NCBI GenBank assembly: GCA_948567375.1
Contig: OX419761.1
Span: 20,772,501-20,836,500, forward strand
Direction of reading: 5' to 3'
DNA length: 64,000 nt
Origin: Lunularia cruciata
Taxonomy: Eukaryota > Streptophyta > Marchantiopsida > Lunulariales > Lunulariaceae
Every line of letters starts with the position of its first letter. Within the stretch, counting starts at the first letter, position 1. The position numbers were made by a program, and so were the translations under genes. A model generated the notes under the pieces. That model made no database searches. It was given only the letters and a program-made list of their open reading frames with translations, and was not told the DNA's origin. Of the stretch, positions 21,112-33,500 are shown one piece after another.

Positions 21112-23759
21112 TATGAAAACCCGGCAAATATCACTTTTGCGGTAATTGGGTAAGTAAAGACTAACATTATTCTCTACTTCTAACATCTTCTGATCTACAC
21201 GCTCTCTCAATCGGATCAACAAGGTGTTCATATCTGTATCCTTGGCTTTTCTCTTCCAATTTTCATGCACAAGTAACTTCAACTCATGTAGGCGGGCCTC
21301 TTCCAATCTCCCTTCAGCCTCCGTGCTTAGAAGTGCTCTCAACTTCCCTGCAACTTCTCCCACTGATTCCAATGTATATCCTCAAGAACATTTGACCTTC
21401 AACTCCTCACGATACATCTTCAACTCGTCTTTGTACTCCGCAGTGAGCATCTTCTTCTCTTCTGCATACTGTGTGCTCTGCATTTCCTTGCTCCTGACAA
21501 GTTCTCATAATCGTTCCTCTTCTTCTTTCCTGGCTACTAACTCTCTCTGCCATGCTTGATCCTTTGCTGCTGCACTCTTCTTCAGACTATCCAACTCCTG
21601 CTCCATTACAATGGTCATCGTCTTCAAATGGACATTCTTGATGTGCACATCACTCACTTCCTCCTTTATCTTGCTCAGCCACATCGCCTGTTCTGTTAAT
21701 TCTCCGGCTCGCCTCTGCAGTTCTTTCTCTTTTACATCGCAGCTTTCTTGTAACATGGTAAGAGTCTTCTTCGTCACACCTTCCTTCCGCCAAAGTTCTT
21801 CCACTTCCTTACTTCTTTGGACTTGTTGCTCCTATAACCCCTTCACTTCACTCATCAAATGCATCACCACCTGCAACTCGTTCATCTCCTTCCTACGATC
21901 TTGGGGAATTACCTTCCGATGATCCTTCAGTAGCTCCAGCAATGGTATGACCACCTTTGTCAAATACAATATGCCACCAAATTTCTCTTCCTCTTCATTG
22001 CCGTCTTCGTCTTGAGTCTTCACCTCCGTCATCAGCTCCTTCATCCAAAGTTGCGACCTTTGTATCTTTAGAGACATTGTTTTGGTACTTTCTTCATCTT
22101 TGCCTCTTGAACTCGGCCCCGCTGGATATTTCCCCTTCTCCTCTGACCTCGGCTTGTTCACCACCATCGCTTGACAATCTTCACTGACCACCACCGATTG
22201 CTGAACTTTTGGCTCCCCCTCGCTATCATTTCCGGACTCCTCACTTTTTAAGGTGAGCTCCTCTTCTTCAGATTCCTCCTCTTGCAACTCAATTTCTTCC
22301 TCAGACTTTGATCCCGATGATGCATCTCTCACCATCTTTGTATTCTTCATAATCAGCCGTCGAGTCTTTCTTTGAGTGGGAGGCAACTTGGCTTCTTCGG
22401 GTTTACCACGTTTCTTCATCTTTGGACTGGTGATTTCTTCAACCTTCCATTGTTTGGTCTTTGAGAAATACTCATCGTTGGCTCGTAGATGCAGCATATA
22501 TTGGCGCTCTTCCTCGTCTACTTCTCGTCGTAAATCTGGATGAACGTGAGATACCATATGATGATGCTCCTCTCCAGTCAGCAGGTTCAACCCAAAGTAG
22601 AAATGTGATGCGAACGGTGCAAAATAATGCGGTGGAGAGCCCGTTTGCCAATTAATCACCATCTGCCTCGTTCGGTAGTGGAAGCACTTCGCCCAATTCA
22701 CTGGAACTCCTGCAAACATTTGGTGGAAGAAGACGGCTTGCTGCATGTTCACATAGGTGGTTCGTTCTTGTTTGAACATGGCCATCATCACCCCCACGAT
22801 GCTTCTTCAAATTGGATCCCAATAGGACTCCACCTTGTATCCATTCGTTGTTCTTGGAGCAAAAAATAAGTTATGAATCTCCGTCGTCTCCTCTGCATCA
22901 TCACACTTTGGATAGAAGGTGATCCTCGTCGACTCTCCTGCTTCTCTTCCCAATACTAACCTCCAATCCGACTCAGTCCATCGAGCCAGATTGCCTCTCT
23001 TCCCTTCCACCTCAGGACCCTCTTCACAATTACTGGCAGCTATTTCTGCCATCACCCCCGAGAAACTAAAATTCTAGTTCCATGCTAAGAAAGTGATACA
23101 AAGTCTAGTCAAGACTTCAATTCTAGCTACTACATTTAATCTTTGGATTGCGAAACCTCGCACTGCCAGCGCATTGGCTACCTTCTTCGCCATAATTTGT
23201 TCTCTTGTTCTACGCTGCTAGAAGATGATACACTCTCCTGGACGAGACACTCTAACTCCCTCGAGATTTCGGAAAATTTCACTCTTGATGGGCTTCCGGA
23301 CACGCATTACTACAGGACAACTACTCAAAGGGATTGGAAATTTACTCGGCACATTCAACTTGTCCCTGCGCAGTCGCAATCTTATATTGCTCCAAATTGT
23401 AGTAATTCTTCAGTCAAGTTTAATTTTGACGTTCTCTCTTCTGCGTGCAAATCCCGGTCACTATCAAGACATGCTTCTTCTGCCTCCACCATTTCTTGAA
23501 ATGTACTTTCTTGCCACGTATCAAGGTTGTTAAACGGTCTTCGTATCTTTTATGTCTTCCAACCCGAAGACGGTGCTCTTTGGACTTTTTCCGTTGTACT
23601 CCTTTTCCGAGTACCTCCATCATCGGATCCGATGTTGTCTTCTTCGGATCTCCTCCAAAGTTACTTCCGTCCATTCTTTGTCCGTGATTCAACTTCCAGT
23701 GCTTACTTCTTCTCTTAAACACTAATAAACATAGAAAAACAAAAAATGTGAGTACCACA
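21112..23759 (-). repeat. 5' LTR of the large gypsy element (copy D, internally deleted)
   Basis: It starts TGTGGTACTCACA at 23759 and ends GGGTTTTCATA at 21112, a mutated form of GGGTTGTCACA. Compared with the 3' LTR it lacks about 1056 bp: GTAAGTAAA runs directly into GACTAACATTATTC, segments that are 8826-8834 and 9891 onward in the 3' LTR. A short AAA shared at the two breakpoints fits an illegitimate deletion. Confidence 0.88.
21130..23370 (-). pseudogene. LTR-encoded accessory protein, copy D
   Basis: The longest intact piece is 21832-22797 (321 aa): KQERTTYVNMQQAVFFHQMF, NWAKCFHYRTRQMV, HFYFGLNLLTGEEHHHMV, then the acidic linker (EEEIELQEEESEEEELTL) and the start of the helical region. 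Upstream, 22807-23055 carries GKRGNLARWTESDWRLVLG and YKVES. The coiled coil continues at 21505-21804 and 21109-21372. Near the start (about 23370) one extra base disrupts the usual N-terminal motif. The C-terminal tail is lost in the LTR deletion. Confidence 0.75.
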
Positions 23760-23764
23760 ATAAC
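23760..23764. repeat. Target-site duplication ATAAC (right)
   Basis: Matches 8784-8788 and directly follows the LTR terminus of the large gypsy element. Confidence 0.9.
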
Positions 23765-23837
23765 TTACATGGCACATTGCATGTTGGCTAAATGTCTTGG
23801 TTTTTGAGTTTGTGATATTGCCCATGCGGTGAGCTTC

Positions 23838-24410
23838 TATAATACCATTATCTAGACATATTATCTAGAGGTGAAAATTTGCTTGGTAATATCTTCAAGT
23901 ATTTTTATATGATGGTCCAAGTAGATCAGATAGAGATATCATCAAAAGTATTTACACTAATAAGGCAGAGGTCCCTAAAAACATGAAAGCCAATTTTGGA
24001 GGCCTAAATGAATGAATTAGGCCTCAAAAACTGATGAGTTCCTTGCATGTAAAGGAAACAGCCATTGATACCTCCCCATTTTTTGTCTAATTGAGAGCTT
24101 TCCAATGGTACTTCACCCATGTTGGTCTGAGCTTCCTATAAGAAGATTCTCCAAATATTCCCTTTGGTCAAACTTGATTGACCAACTAAATAGGACAAGG
24201 ATCAGCATGTCACCAATCCATGTAGCTAATCTAAGGGTGGAACTTGCTAACATATCTCTAATCCATGTATCTGATCCAAGGGTGTAGCTCCCTTTGAGTG
24301 AATTATCTTTGCTATGTAATAAAGACAAGGTGCTCCTTTGGAGCATTGGAGTATTGAAAGATGAAGTCTTGTGTTTCTCTTGGGGTTTCTCTTGTTCTTG
24401 AAACATTATA
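23838..24410 (+). repeat. Solo LTR of the chromodomain gypsy family, copy 3
   Basis: It starts TATAATACCATTATC (family start TGTAATACC) and ends GAAACATTATA (family end GAACATTACA), 573 bp. GCTTC lies immediately on both sides (23833-23837 and 24411-24415), so this is a clean solo LTR with a 5-bp target duplication. The terminal changes TG to TA and CA to TA are transitions. Confidence 0.9.
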
Positions 24411-24415
24411 GCTTC

Positions 24416-25482
24416 CCAATCCACTCCTTTCATAAGTTCACTCCTTTGAATGCTTCAGTGCATACATTAATCAAAGGAAAGAAGTAGCCTGTATCACACA
24501 CTTGGGATCTTATTGTGAAATTCCTCACCTCTACTCTTACCTAGACATTTGACAACACAAAAATAAAAAGACATAGAACTTGCAAATAATATAGAGCAAT
24601 CTTTAAAAAAGACAAACAAAGATGAGTGCCTTGGGTCCAAGACCTTAAGTACCTTTCTAGCTTCAAGTTGAAGAGATAAAGATTGCAAGATGATCCCTAA
24701 TACTCTAATTTATAATGTACATCACTGGCTTAAGAACCTAATCATATCTTATCCTAATCACTTGTAGGATGATTAGGCTCTAAACACATATCAAGGGAGC
24801 TATCATATCTTCCTCACCTAATCTAATTTTAAACCACAACTCTAAAATCCTATACAATTCCAAGTGCACTTGGGGAAGTAAGTAAAATTCTAAGAGCAAA
24901 TACTAATTTATAACTCTAAGGATCTAATTGTTTACTCAAAGTGCATGTGTTTGAAGGACTTCCTCTTGGTGGAGTTCCTTTGACCAAAGGTGTTGGGAGT
25001 GATGGATTACATTTGTCTCTAAGGCACCTAACTAGTTAATCAGTCTAGGCTTGGTATCTAGATATTTATAGTAAGTATGTTTGTCAAATCTCTCTAACTT
25101 CTTGTGAGAGTGCTCCCTCAACCACAAGGATAGGAGATTCATCTTCTCCTCCTCATGGGCCTAGGTCACTAGCCTTTGAACTTGGAACTTTAGCTCATGA
25201 TGTTTTGTTTGCAGACCACAAAGTGACCCTCCTTCCTTTAGCTTCTTGATGAAGGAATTTTTGGCCTTCTCTAGTTGATGAATCATTTTTTTCCAATCTT
25301 CCTCCATCTATTGGACCAAGTATCCTACTCCACTTGCAGTGTTGCTTGCTTGGCCAAATCTTTCTCCAATTTCTTGGCCATATGATCCAATTGCAATACC
25401 ATTTCCTTCTAGTACTCTTATATTTGAAGTTCTAAGGTGATGATCCTATCATGGCCTTCCATCAAATTATTTTGAGTGCTCT
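24416..25482. other. CpG-poor intergenic sequence, no gene found
   Basis: No supported gene. The right part (about 25300-25480) may still belong to the decayed coiled-coil copy that begins at 25483. Confidence 0.5.
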
Positions 25483-26900
25483 CTAACTCACTAGACTTGT
25501 TATGGAATCTATCTTTGGCTTCTTTCTAGCCTTGCTCATGCTTGAGTTAGAATGCAGATAACTCATTTGTACCTTCCAGTTCTCTTTGGCTTGTTGTGCA
25601 TGATTGGTCTCTAGAGTGGCATTGCATTTATTGATTGTGTCATTTTCTTGTACCAATATGTTTACCTTGCTTGCCTCTTCCTTGTACAAATCTCTAGTGT
25701 TGGTTACTTCTTCTTTCACTAAATCTTCTTTGGAGTATAGACTTGCTTATGCATGCATTGGATAAGTTTGGTATAATCCATTATATTAGGGCATATGGTT
25801 GGTATAGGGGTAGGAAGGTCTCGATCAATTGTAGCTCCAATTAAATGTATCACAAAGTTGGCACCTCCTTGAACTAGCATTGGCACTAAAAGTCTTGATC
25901 CATCTCCTATCTTATTTTGCAACCTTGGTGTAGGATCTGAAATATTGGCCTCAATGTCAACATCTACTTCCTTTGCATGCCTGGTGATTTAGTCATCTTC
26001 TTGTTGTATGACTTTGGCACCAACATGAGCTTTGGGCAAAAATTTTTGGCACTTGAGCACTCAATGCAATCTTGGTGCTCTTCCATGACTTCTACTTCTC
26101 TAATGAAGCTCAATGGCACTTGTTTGGACATTGCAGCCTCCTCTCTCATGTCCTCTTTATGTCATGCTAGACACTCCTCCACTTCTTGGTCTTGCAAGTT
26201 TGGGATAGTCTTAGAAGGCAATCAGATGAGGATACATCTACTATTTGAGTGTTGGCCCTTGGCTTCTTGTCTAAGGAAGGCTGCTTCTACATAGTGTTCT
26301 TCTTCCTCTTGGAAGCCTTTGGTGCAGCCAACTCTTCATCCAATGGTATAAAGAGTCCAGTCCTGAAATTTTGGCATCAACATCTCTATATTCGGCAATC
26401 AAAAGGATGAAAGTGAGTGGGGAAACTCTCCTTTCCTCTTTGGTTAGGACATTGGTTCTCATGTAGAAGTGTATGTAAAATAGATAAAGGTATGCAGCAC
26501 CTGTGTTCCTCAAAATCTTGCTCTAGGGTCTTGGCCTATAGATTGAACATGTCTATCCAATCAATTGGCTTGTCTAAGTACATATAATCAAAAAACACAA
26601 GGTGGCTATTGGTTTAGTACGTAGTTTTTTTTGGGTTTGAATATTTTCATAATTGCTTCTACTATGACTCTTCTCACCAAGTCTTTGTAATTGACTACCT
26701 TCCACCCATTGTTGTTGACCTCTTTTAATTGAAAGTGGCCTTGATTTCAACTATCAGCTCCTTGTCCATGAACTTGGAGTCACAATTCATCACTCTTGCA
26801 ACCCCTATATCTAGGTCAAGTACCATGTGCCAATGCTCCTTCATCTAATTGTGGAGGTTCCTTTTCAATTCCCCCTTGGCATCTTGTTTTTCTTTTCCCT
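25483..26900 (-). pseudogene. Ancient, highly diverged relative of the LTR-encoded accessory protein
   Basis: The - strand translation follows the LTR protein in order with many stops. KGELKRNLHN then MKEHWHMVLDLDIG parallels KRGNPARWTESDWKLVLG. NGWKVVNYKDLVRRVIVEAI then KIFKPKKNYV parallels NGYKVESYKDPIKRGIVSAL then AILKPERTTYV. FYMRTNVLTKEERR (26271-26513) parallels FYLGLNLLNSAECSR. Beyond it, 25483-25719 is a Glu/Lys/Asn-rich heptad-like stretch where the coiled coil belongs. No LTR ends were found. The similarity was seen by eye, and the DNA-level relation is not obvious. Confidence 0.55.
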
Positions 26901-28510
26901 CATCTCATGTATCATGCCAAGATCATCAATTTCTAGTTCTAGAGCAAGAACCCCAAGTGTTTGCTCTAGATTACTATAGTTCTATTTCTATAGTAGATTG
27001 CCCATTTTTTTACTTTAGGAGACCTAAGGATGGCCTCTATATCTTTCTATATATTCTAGGTGCAAATACCATGATTCTTGACAATGGAAGAAGGTGAAAG
27101 TTGATTTTGGGTCTACTCTTAGTATTGTGCATCACTCCAATTGCTACCTAAGTTGGAAGGCTATGGACTCTCTCTTGGTTCTTGACAAAGTGCCATACTA
27201 CTTGATCAGCTTACAAAGGCAAGTGACACCCAAAATTGTAGTTGCTGGCCAAACTCCTCAATTTATAGTCCAAGTCCCTAGTTGTCCTTCAGTCCTTTGG
27301 CCATTCAGAAGTAGTTGGTCACTCATAGTCTACACATGCAAAGGCATATGCATGTCTTCTTTGGTTAGGTGTCACACTCCCACATGCAAAAGATTCTCCA
27401 CCAGCTACTCACACACACCAAGCTTGCCATTGAGTGCTAATAGTTATATTTATTGTAACTGCCCTTAGCGGCAATTCTTGGTGGTTAGTTCAAATTGTGG
27501 CAGCGCTTATGTATGAGTGCCAGCTGGGTAATTAGCACTCGGGCCTGTAAGCACTCCAAGTGCTGATCATCCTGACTTCTATGACACCACAGCTAGTGCC
27601 ACCTCTTTTTGAGGAAGTTCCCCTAGTAACTACTTATCTCAATGGTCTTTATCTAGCACTTAAACATGATTTGTCAACAAAAGGAAATTCTGAAGAAATG
27701 AGCGCACCACAATGAGTATATGTTTATAATATTTGATAATGACATTTACTTCATCTTTTATTATTTAATGACTTAGATTGCATATGGACAACTAATGAAG
27801 GAGTAATGTGGTACTTGGTTTCTTGATCTTTGCCTATAGTAGTGCATATCATGTTTTTGGAATAGATGAGTTCTTTAGAGCTAAAAGAATCTCAAGTAGT
27901 AGCTGACATTGTGTTGCAAAATGATAGTACAATGTAGCATCTAACTTATTGATCTTTACTCAAAATTAGGGCAATATTCATGGTTGAAGTAGAGAGCTAT
28001 ATAGAGTTAGGAGAATCTCAGCCACCAACTAAGGGTAAAATTGTGGTACAAACATTGTCATATCATTCAAGTGACCTTAGCTAGGATCAGTTTATTATTA
28101 TGTGCCATTAAGGTCAAGTTAGTAATTGTTTCTTGGTTCCTTACACCATCAATGCCGTTATTTGCATCATTAAGATGGCAGAATGATAATAGGAGCCTGA
28201 ATTTTCAGTTTCTGGAGTAGGGATGTAACTTTGATAGTAGCTTCATAGAGCTTTTTTTTTAATCTAAAAATTTGAAATTTTGATTATTATAAAAAATAAG
28301 TTGGTGAATTTGAATTCATTGGTATTAAAATTGAACCTTTTGTTACAAGAATGAATTTGATCAATTAACCTGTGATAAACTCATGGTAAATTATGTAAGC
28401 AAGAATAAATTTTAATTACTGGAATATTTGAAGTTAATGCATAACTTTCTATATAAATCTGGACATATATCCAAATGATGTAATTTGTCTAAGGAAATGT
28501 ATCACACTTG
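26901..28510. other. Decayed repeat sequence without a supported gene
   Basis: Two short + strand frames (26849-27097, 27094-27468) have no recognisable domain. The sequence is AT-rich and CpG-poor and ends at the compositional break near 28510. Confidence 0.5.
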
Positions 28511-30516
28511 ACAAGCCTTGGTTTAATCGAATTCGGACGCCACATGTATACATAGAAAGACCCAGCCCCCAACTCCGTCATTATGCTCTCTACGACTCAC
28601 TAAACATTCGAATCCTTGAAACTTGCGCCATAACGGAATTGAAAATACTTTGACTTACAAGGATGAACTGAATATCCAATCCGGATTTTAATCCTATCTA
28701 TTCCGAGTGAGCAATTACAAGAACAATGTCTAACTGGTCGTTACTTTTTGCGACTATCCTTTTCTAGTGGTTATCCCCCGCCCTCGTTTGTATGGTTTAA
28801 AAGAAGTTTTAAAGCAATAAATCTTCAGAACAGGGAAAAACAATGTCTAACTGGTCGTGAATTCGAGTGCCAGCTACGACTGGACCGTTGCCTCAAGCGA
28901 GAAGGGGTACAGTTAAATCTAAATCACAATTGGGGTACCAACTTGGTGCCAAGTTTGGAAGACTATTATATCCATCTCTGTCTATGTTGCGAGCTGACAA
29001 ATTTATATTTAATGTTTGCGTTATCAACTTGGTTGCATCAAACGAAGGGACGTCAACTAGGACCATCATTTCCACGCGCCAGGCTTAGTAAGACAGCCAT
29101 GCACGTATCAAACACGCATTTCAATGTGGCCAGTGTCTGCTTCTTGTGCTCGTAGAGTTGGATTGCTTGGTCCAATACACGGAGTCGAAAAGCGCGAGTT
29201 CCAGTACTAGTACTTTAGTCAAAAGCTTGCATGCATGCAACCACACTCAGTCGCGATATTACTGAACATTGTCAGATTCTGCAGTTCTGCTATTTAACAA
29301 GATTTTCAATGCGAAAGTCATAAACCGCTTGATTCTGGCGAAACAAGTTAAAGCAGGGCTCTTGTCTACTTGGTCATTTAGATTCCGTCGGGAGCTTGAA
29401 AGTTGACCCAACCTCAACAGAGTTTTCTAAGTTCCCCACGGTTATTTATGAACATGTATTTCGTTTCAAAGGTACAATATCATGGTTATTAATATCGGAG
29501 TTATGGCGCGTGGCCGTCATTGTATGCCATGCATATTCTGGCCTCGGCTTCAAAAGAGAACGTCTTTTGTTCACATCTTAACGTGCTAACATTCCAAGTC
29601 GAAGCTGAAGAAGAAGGAAAAGCCACAAGTTTGTGTCGGGCTTCCCAAGGAGAAGCGAAAGGGCTGAAAGGGCTTTTGGCTTGTGGCGTGTGCTCAGATC
29701 GTGATTCACCGTGCAACATTGGAATTTGATATTCCTTTCTCTCCTCATAGGTGGGCATGTACAGTTATTATATACTGACATGCAGGCTGGGTACAGTCCC
29801 CCACCTGCCAATCGAGTTGATGGAATACATCTTACTACCGATTAAAGTAGAACATGCGTTTTAAGTGTTCGAAACCTTCTCATGATACACGATCCACGCA
29901 AAAAAGGCCGAGTTCTATTAGACAGACGTGCGCCATGTCAAGTTGTTCGCGATGCATGTAGATTTTAGAAACTATATGCGATGTGAACAGCCCGACAAAA
30001 ATACTCCACCGTAGCTTCGCTGTCATTGCCACAGAAATAACTTTCTTTTGCCTCACCAAAGCAGAAATGACACGAGAGAAACGAGACATGCACTCATCAA
30101 CTCCTCAGATAAATATCCGACAGTTTTACAAAATGACGCGAAGTTTGACTGAGATTTGTCTTCGCGCAAACCGCCCCTGCGTCAAAGATGATCAAAAATT
30201 TTAAAACAAGGTCCATCGTATCAAGTCGTCATGGACTGATGACGCACTATTCAAATGGGAGACCTTGTTTAAAAGCTACAGCTACCGTTCACAGTGAACG
30301 GCCAACGTACATGGTCTTACATTGTTTAGATGTAGAGCTTAGTCTATCATGAGTAGAGTTAGCGGCCATCGCGATGGATCATCTACTCATACGAGTCATC
30401 TTATATTGTTCCTTGTGCGTGGAATCGAATCGAAACGGTCCATGCATGTTTGGAAGTCATTATCTCTTCCTGCTCCATCCGGGATATCAGACGGCTGAAG
30501 GCCAACTCGGGTTGGA
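28511..30516. other. Region downstream of the DPP III gene, no gene found
   Basis: Short frames on both strands (for example 28748-29155 +) carry no recognisable motif. The 3' UTR of the gene must lie in the right part, but no clear AATAAA-type signal stands out. Confidence 0.5.
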
Positions 30517-33500
30517 TTAAGACGGCAAGATAGGAAAGTTATCCGAGAGTTGGCAGGTCTTTGCCCACTCGTCAAAGTGGCCCAAATATGACATAATTAT
30601 GCCGTCAGGGTTCGCATCAAATTCTTCAAGTATTACCTCCACTCCATTCTCGTTTTCTTCGATCTTCGTATTGCACTGCCAAGAATAGCCCACTGCTTAG
30701 TGGAACATGTTTACAAAACTTTATACCACAGGTTCGAGTTCCATCCGATCCTTGTCTCCCGAATGCGAGTTAAAATCGATTAGGTCTGCAGCAAAACTTC
30801 TGAGGTGTATAAATTGACTACCAATTGTATGTTATTGTCATCATTCGTTTCCGATTTAATCCATCTCTTGTTGCGAATCCACGGTTTTCTTCAGCCTCTC
30901 TTTAGAACTCGGGAATGACATGCAGTAAAGCCGGTACTGCTGCTGCATGTCTGGACGTGCTTAACCTCGTCGTCATCTACTATAATATCCATTTAGGCAT
31001 TCATCACAAAGTTCGCAGGAAGTTTAACGATTGGACGTGGTCAGGTGTATACTCTATACTCCTGGCTTTGTTCATGGACACGATAGAGTCAACCAACTTC
31101 AAATATTCTTTTACCTGGACAAACATAGGCTGGGGTCGTTTGTTCCCGCGGATGATCTTTCGGTATTTCATCAAATGATTTGGTACAGTTGTCAGCTGCA
31201 AGGTGGCTCAACATGTCGTGAAAACTTGCTAACACATACGCGTCAGGAACTCTGAAGCAGAAAACACATGTTCTTTGCTTTTGACAAACACGTAGCGAAT
31301 CCACCCCATACGGACAAGTGTAGGTGTGCAACTTTTCGATGGGGTTAAGGAGGCCTATGCCGTACAGTGTTACTAGCGGTCTTAGCAGAAAACATGCCTA
31401 CGAACCCAAATGGTAGTAAAGTTTGACAGAAACTTACGTCTTTGAAAAATTTGTGGCCTTCCTTTACATCCGCCGTACACCTGTAGACCTGCAATTTCAA
31501 CAGCAGTTCGCTGATAGCAGGGATCCCAACGCTTCTAATTTTGCTTCTGTTCAACTTCAGCACAGCACCAACTTGCCCACGTGATCGTATTTGCAGCAGA
31601 TCAACACCAGGAGGAAAGCCTTTGGCAGCATTTTCCCTCGCTTCCTTGGCCGACGCTGTCAATAAAGTATGGAGTATTGCAAACCTTGCCTGCATAGAAC
31701 CGCGTATATTTGAGATTTACCAAGTACCATTTGAGCAGCCGGTTTCTGAAATTATTACTCCTCACCAGAAGAAGACTAGATGGACAATAAATCAGCGGAT
31801 GAATTATCACCTGCATGTGTGCTTGTCTCCAGTCGCCGGTATTCGCGTTAAAAAATTCCAAAGCCACAAATCCTGCCCTTGCCTATGCCACAACTTTAAA
31901 ACGTCATGATCAGTACTTGCAATAGCTTTTTTAACATTGGTGTGCAGTATACCATCTGTAGACCAGCCGCAGTAGTCGAGGAGGCGCCACTGTGTCTATG
32001 GAACACCATGGCCACAGCGGCCCCGATCGACACAACCAATGCTCTTTCTTTCCAGTGCATGCACTCACCATCATCAGCCAGTTGATGTACATCACGTGTT
32101 CTGCAGCCTCTCCAACGTGACCGAAAACTGTCATTACCTGCATGCGAGGCTTACAAACGCGCTTTGAGTTAACAAAGCTATTTGCAGCCCGACACTTTTA
32201 AAAGGGACTGCCCTCTTTCAAGCTTAGTGTTTATTTCGAGACATAATTTTAATTACCCTATTCAGCAGGCTTTCTCTGGGGCTCACTTACATCTGTATTG
32301 CTGGTGAGGAATATGCCTACGCACTCAGCCCGACATTCTTCGAATGCGGCACTGATTCCACCAAACACGGAATTCCATGTCTCGCCCGGTCTGTAGCACG
32401 CTACCACTTCTTCGCCCGTGAAAGGATGCTTGACCTGCTCTTGCAGGAAAAGGGTAGAAACAACGTTCTCATAACACTGATGGACGTGTTAAGTAGCTGT
32501 CAGGACCTACCTTCCTATTACTAAGTATTCTACATATCTAATCATGGAAATGAACTCCTTTTGTCCTTTGGGTTGCCCAGAAGACGGGGACTTGGACAAT
32601 TGTTACAATTCAATTGTCGCCATATACAATTTGGATTCGGAATTTCACTTTAAGCTCATTTATCTTGTCCTCACCAGTCACACAGTATGTTTCACAGTAG
32701 GAAGAAGAGACATGTTTGAGAGGTGGGAGCAGAGGCCGTTTGGAGAACGGGGGATCCAGAACCCACTAAGGAGGGAACCGAGAACGTGCATATGAAATGC
32801 AAGCGTGACCGTATACAAAATGAATTGAAGCGAATCTAACCAAGGAATTACATAACTAAAAGTAAGCAGAAGTGATCGAAAGGTAAAAACGGAAATGGAT
32901 ACATTTCATAAAGTAGCACCCGCAGTGAACTAGTATATATCACGGACGAAGAACAAGAGACAACAGCAGCAACAGATTAAGCATCTGAAGTTGGAAGCAG
33001 AGGAAGACCATCCAGCGAGTAGGAAGGTCCAATCGAGAGGAAAAGGAGAAAAATAGATTTAGTAGGAAGAGACATATCTGACGAATGTACGCAATCCGTT
33101 CAGTAGAACACAGCTCCATACCACGTATGACTACTGGACAAGACATGACATCGTGATCTAGGTATGAGACGTAATCCCCCATAGCTGTTACTCACACATA
33201 TTTGAGAAATAGCGCCAGAATCCGTTAGAGGAACGGGGGATCCAGAACCCACTATGTATGGAACTGAGTACGCTAGTCACACATATTTGAGAAATGGGAG
33301 CAGAAGCCGTTTGAAGAACGGGGGATCGTTAGTCACATATATTTGAGAAATGGAATACAGAACCCGTTGTCCGGTTCCATACCCACGACTGAGCGGGACC
33401 GACTCTGACTCATGATGGTAAAGATCATCATAATTATCAATTACATAGAAAGGTAAGCATGTGTAAGTCTGCACATAGGTTAACTTGATGTTTATAATGC

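Larger units (their letters stand above)
8789..23759 (-). mobile_element. Near-complete TAT/Ogre-like Ty3/gypsy retrotransposon with very long LTRs
   Basis: On the - strand the order is 5' LTR (23759-21112), primer binding site, gag, protease, reverse transcriptase, RNase H, integrase, 3' LTR (about 11527-8789). Both outer ends have LTR termini and identical 5-bp flanks (ATAAC). The 3784-bp solo LTR at 14195-17978 lies inside it, between protease and RT. The element is damaged: the 5' LTR has lost about 1.05 kb near its 3' end, the integrase tail, polypurine tract and 5' part of the 3' LTR are deleted together near 11527, and the pol frames have stops. The long LTR, RT motif FIDD, RNase H-integrase order and PBS type suggest the TAT/Ogre group; this is from motif memory, not a tree. 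Confidence 0.9.

Noticed and set aside
28748-29155. 135-aa + strand frame
   Set aside because: No motif, no splice partner, overlapping frames on both strands; nothing supports coding.
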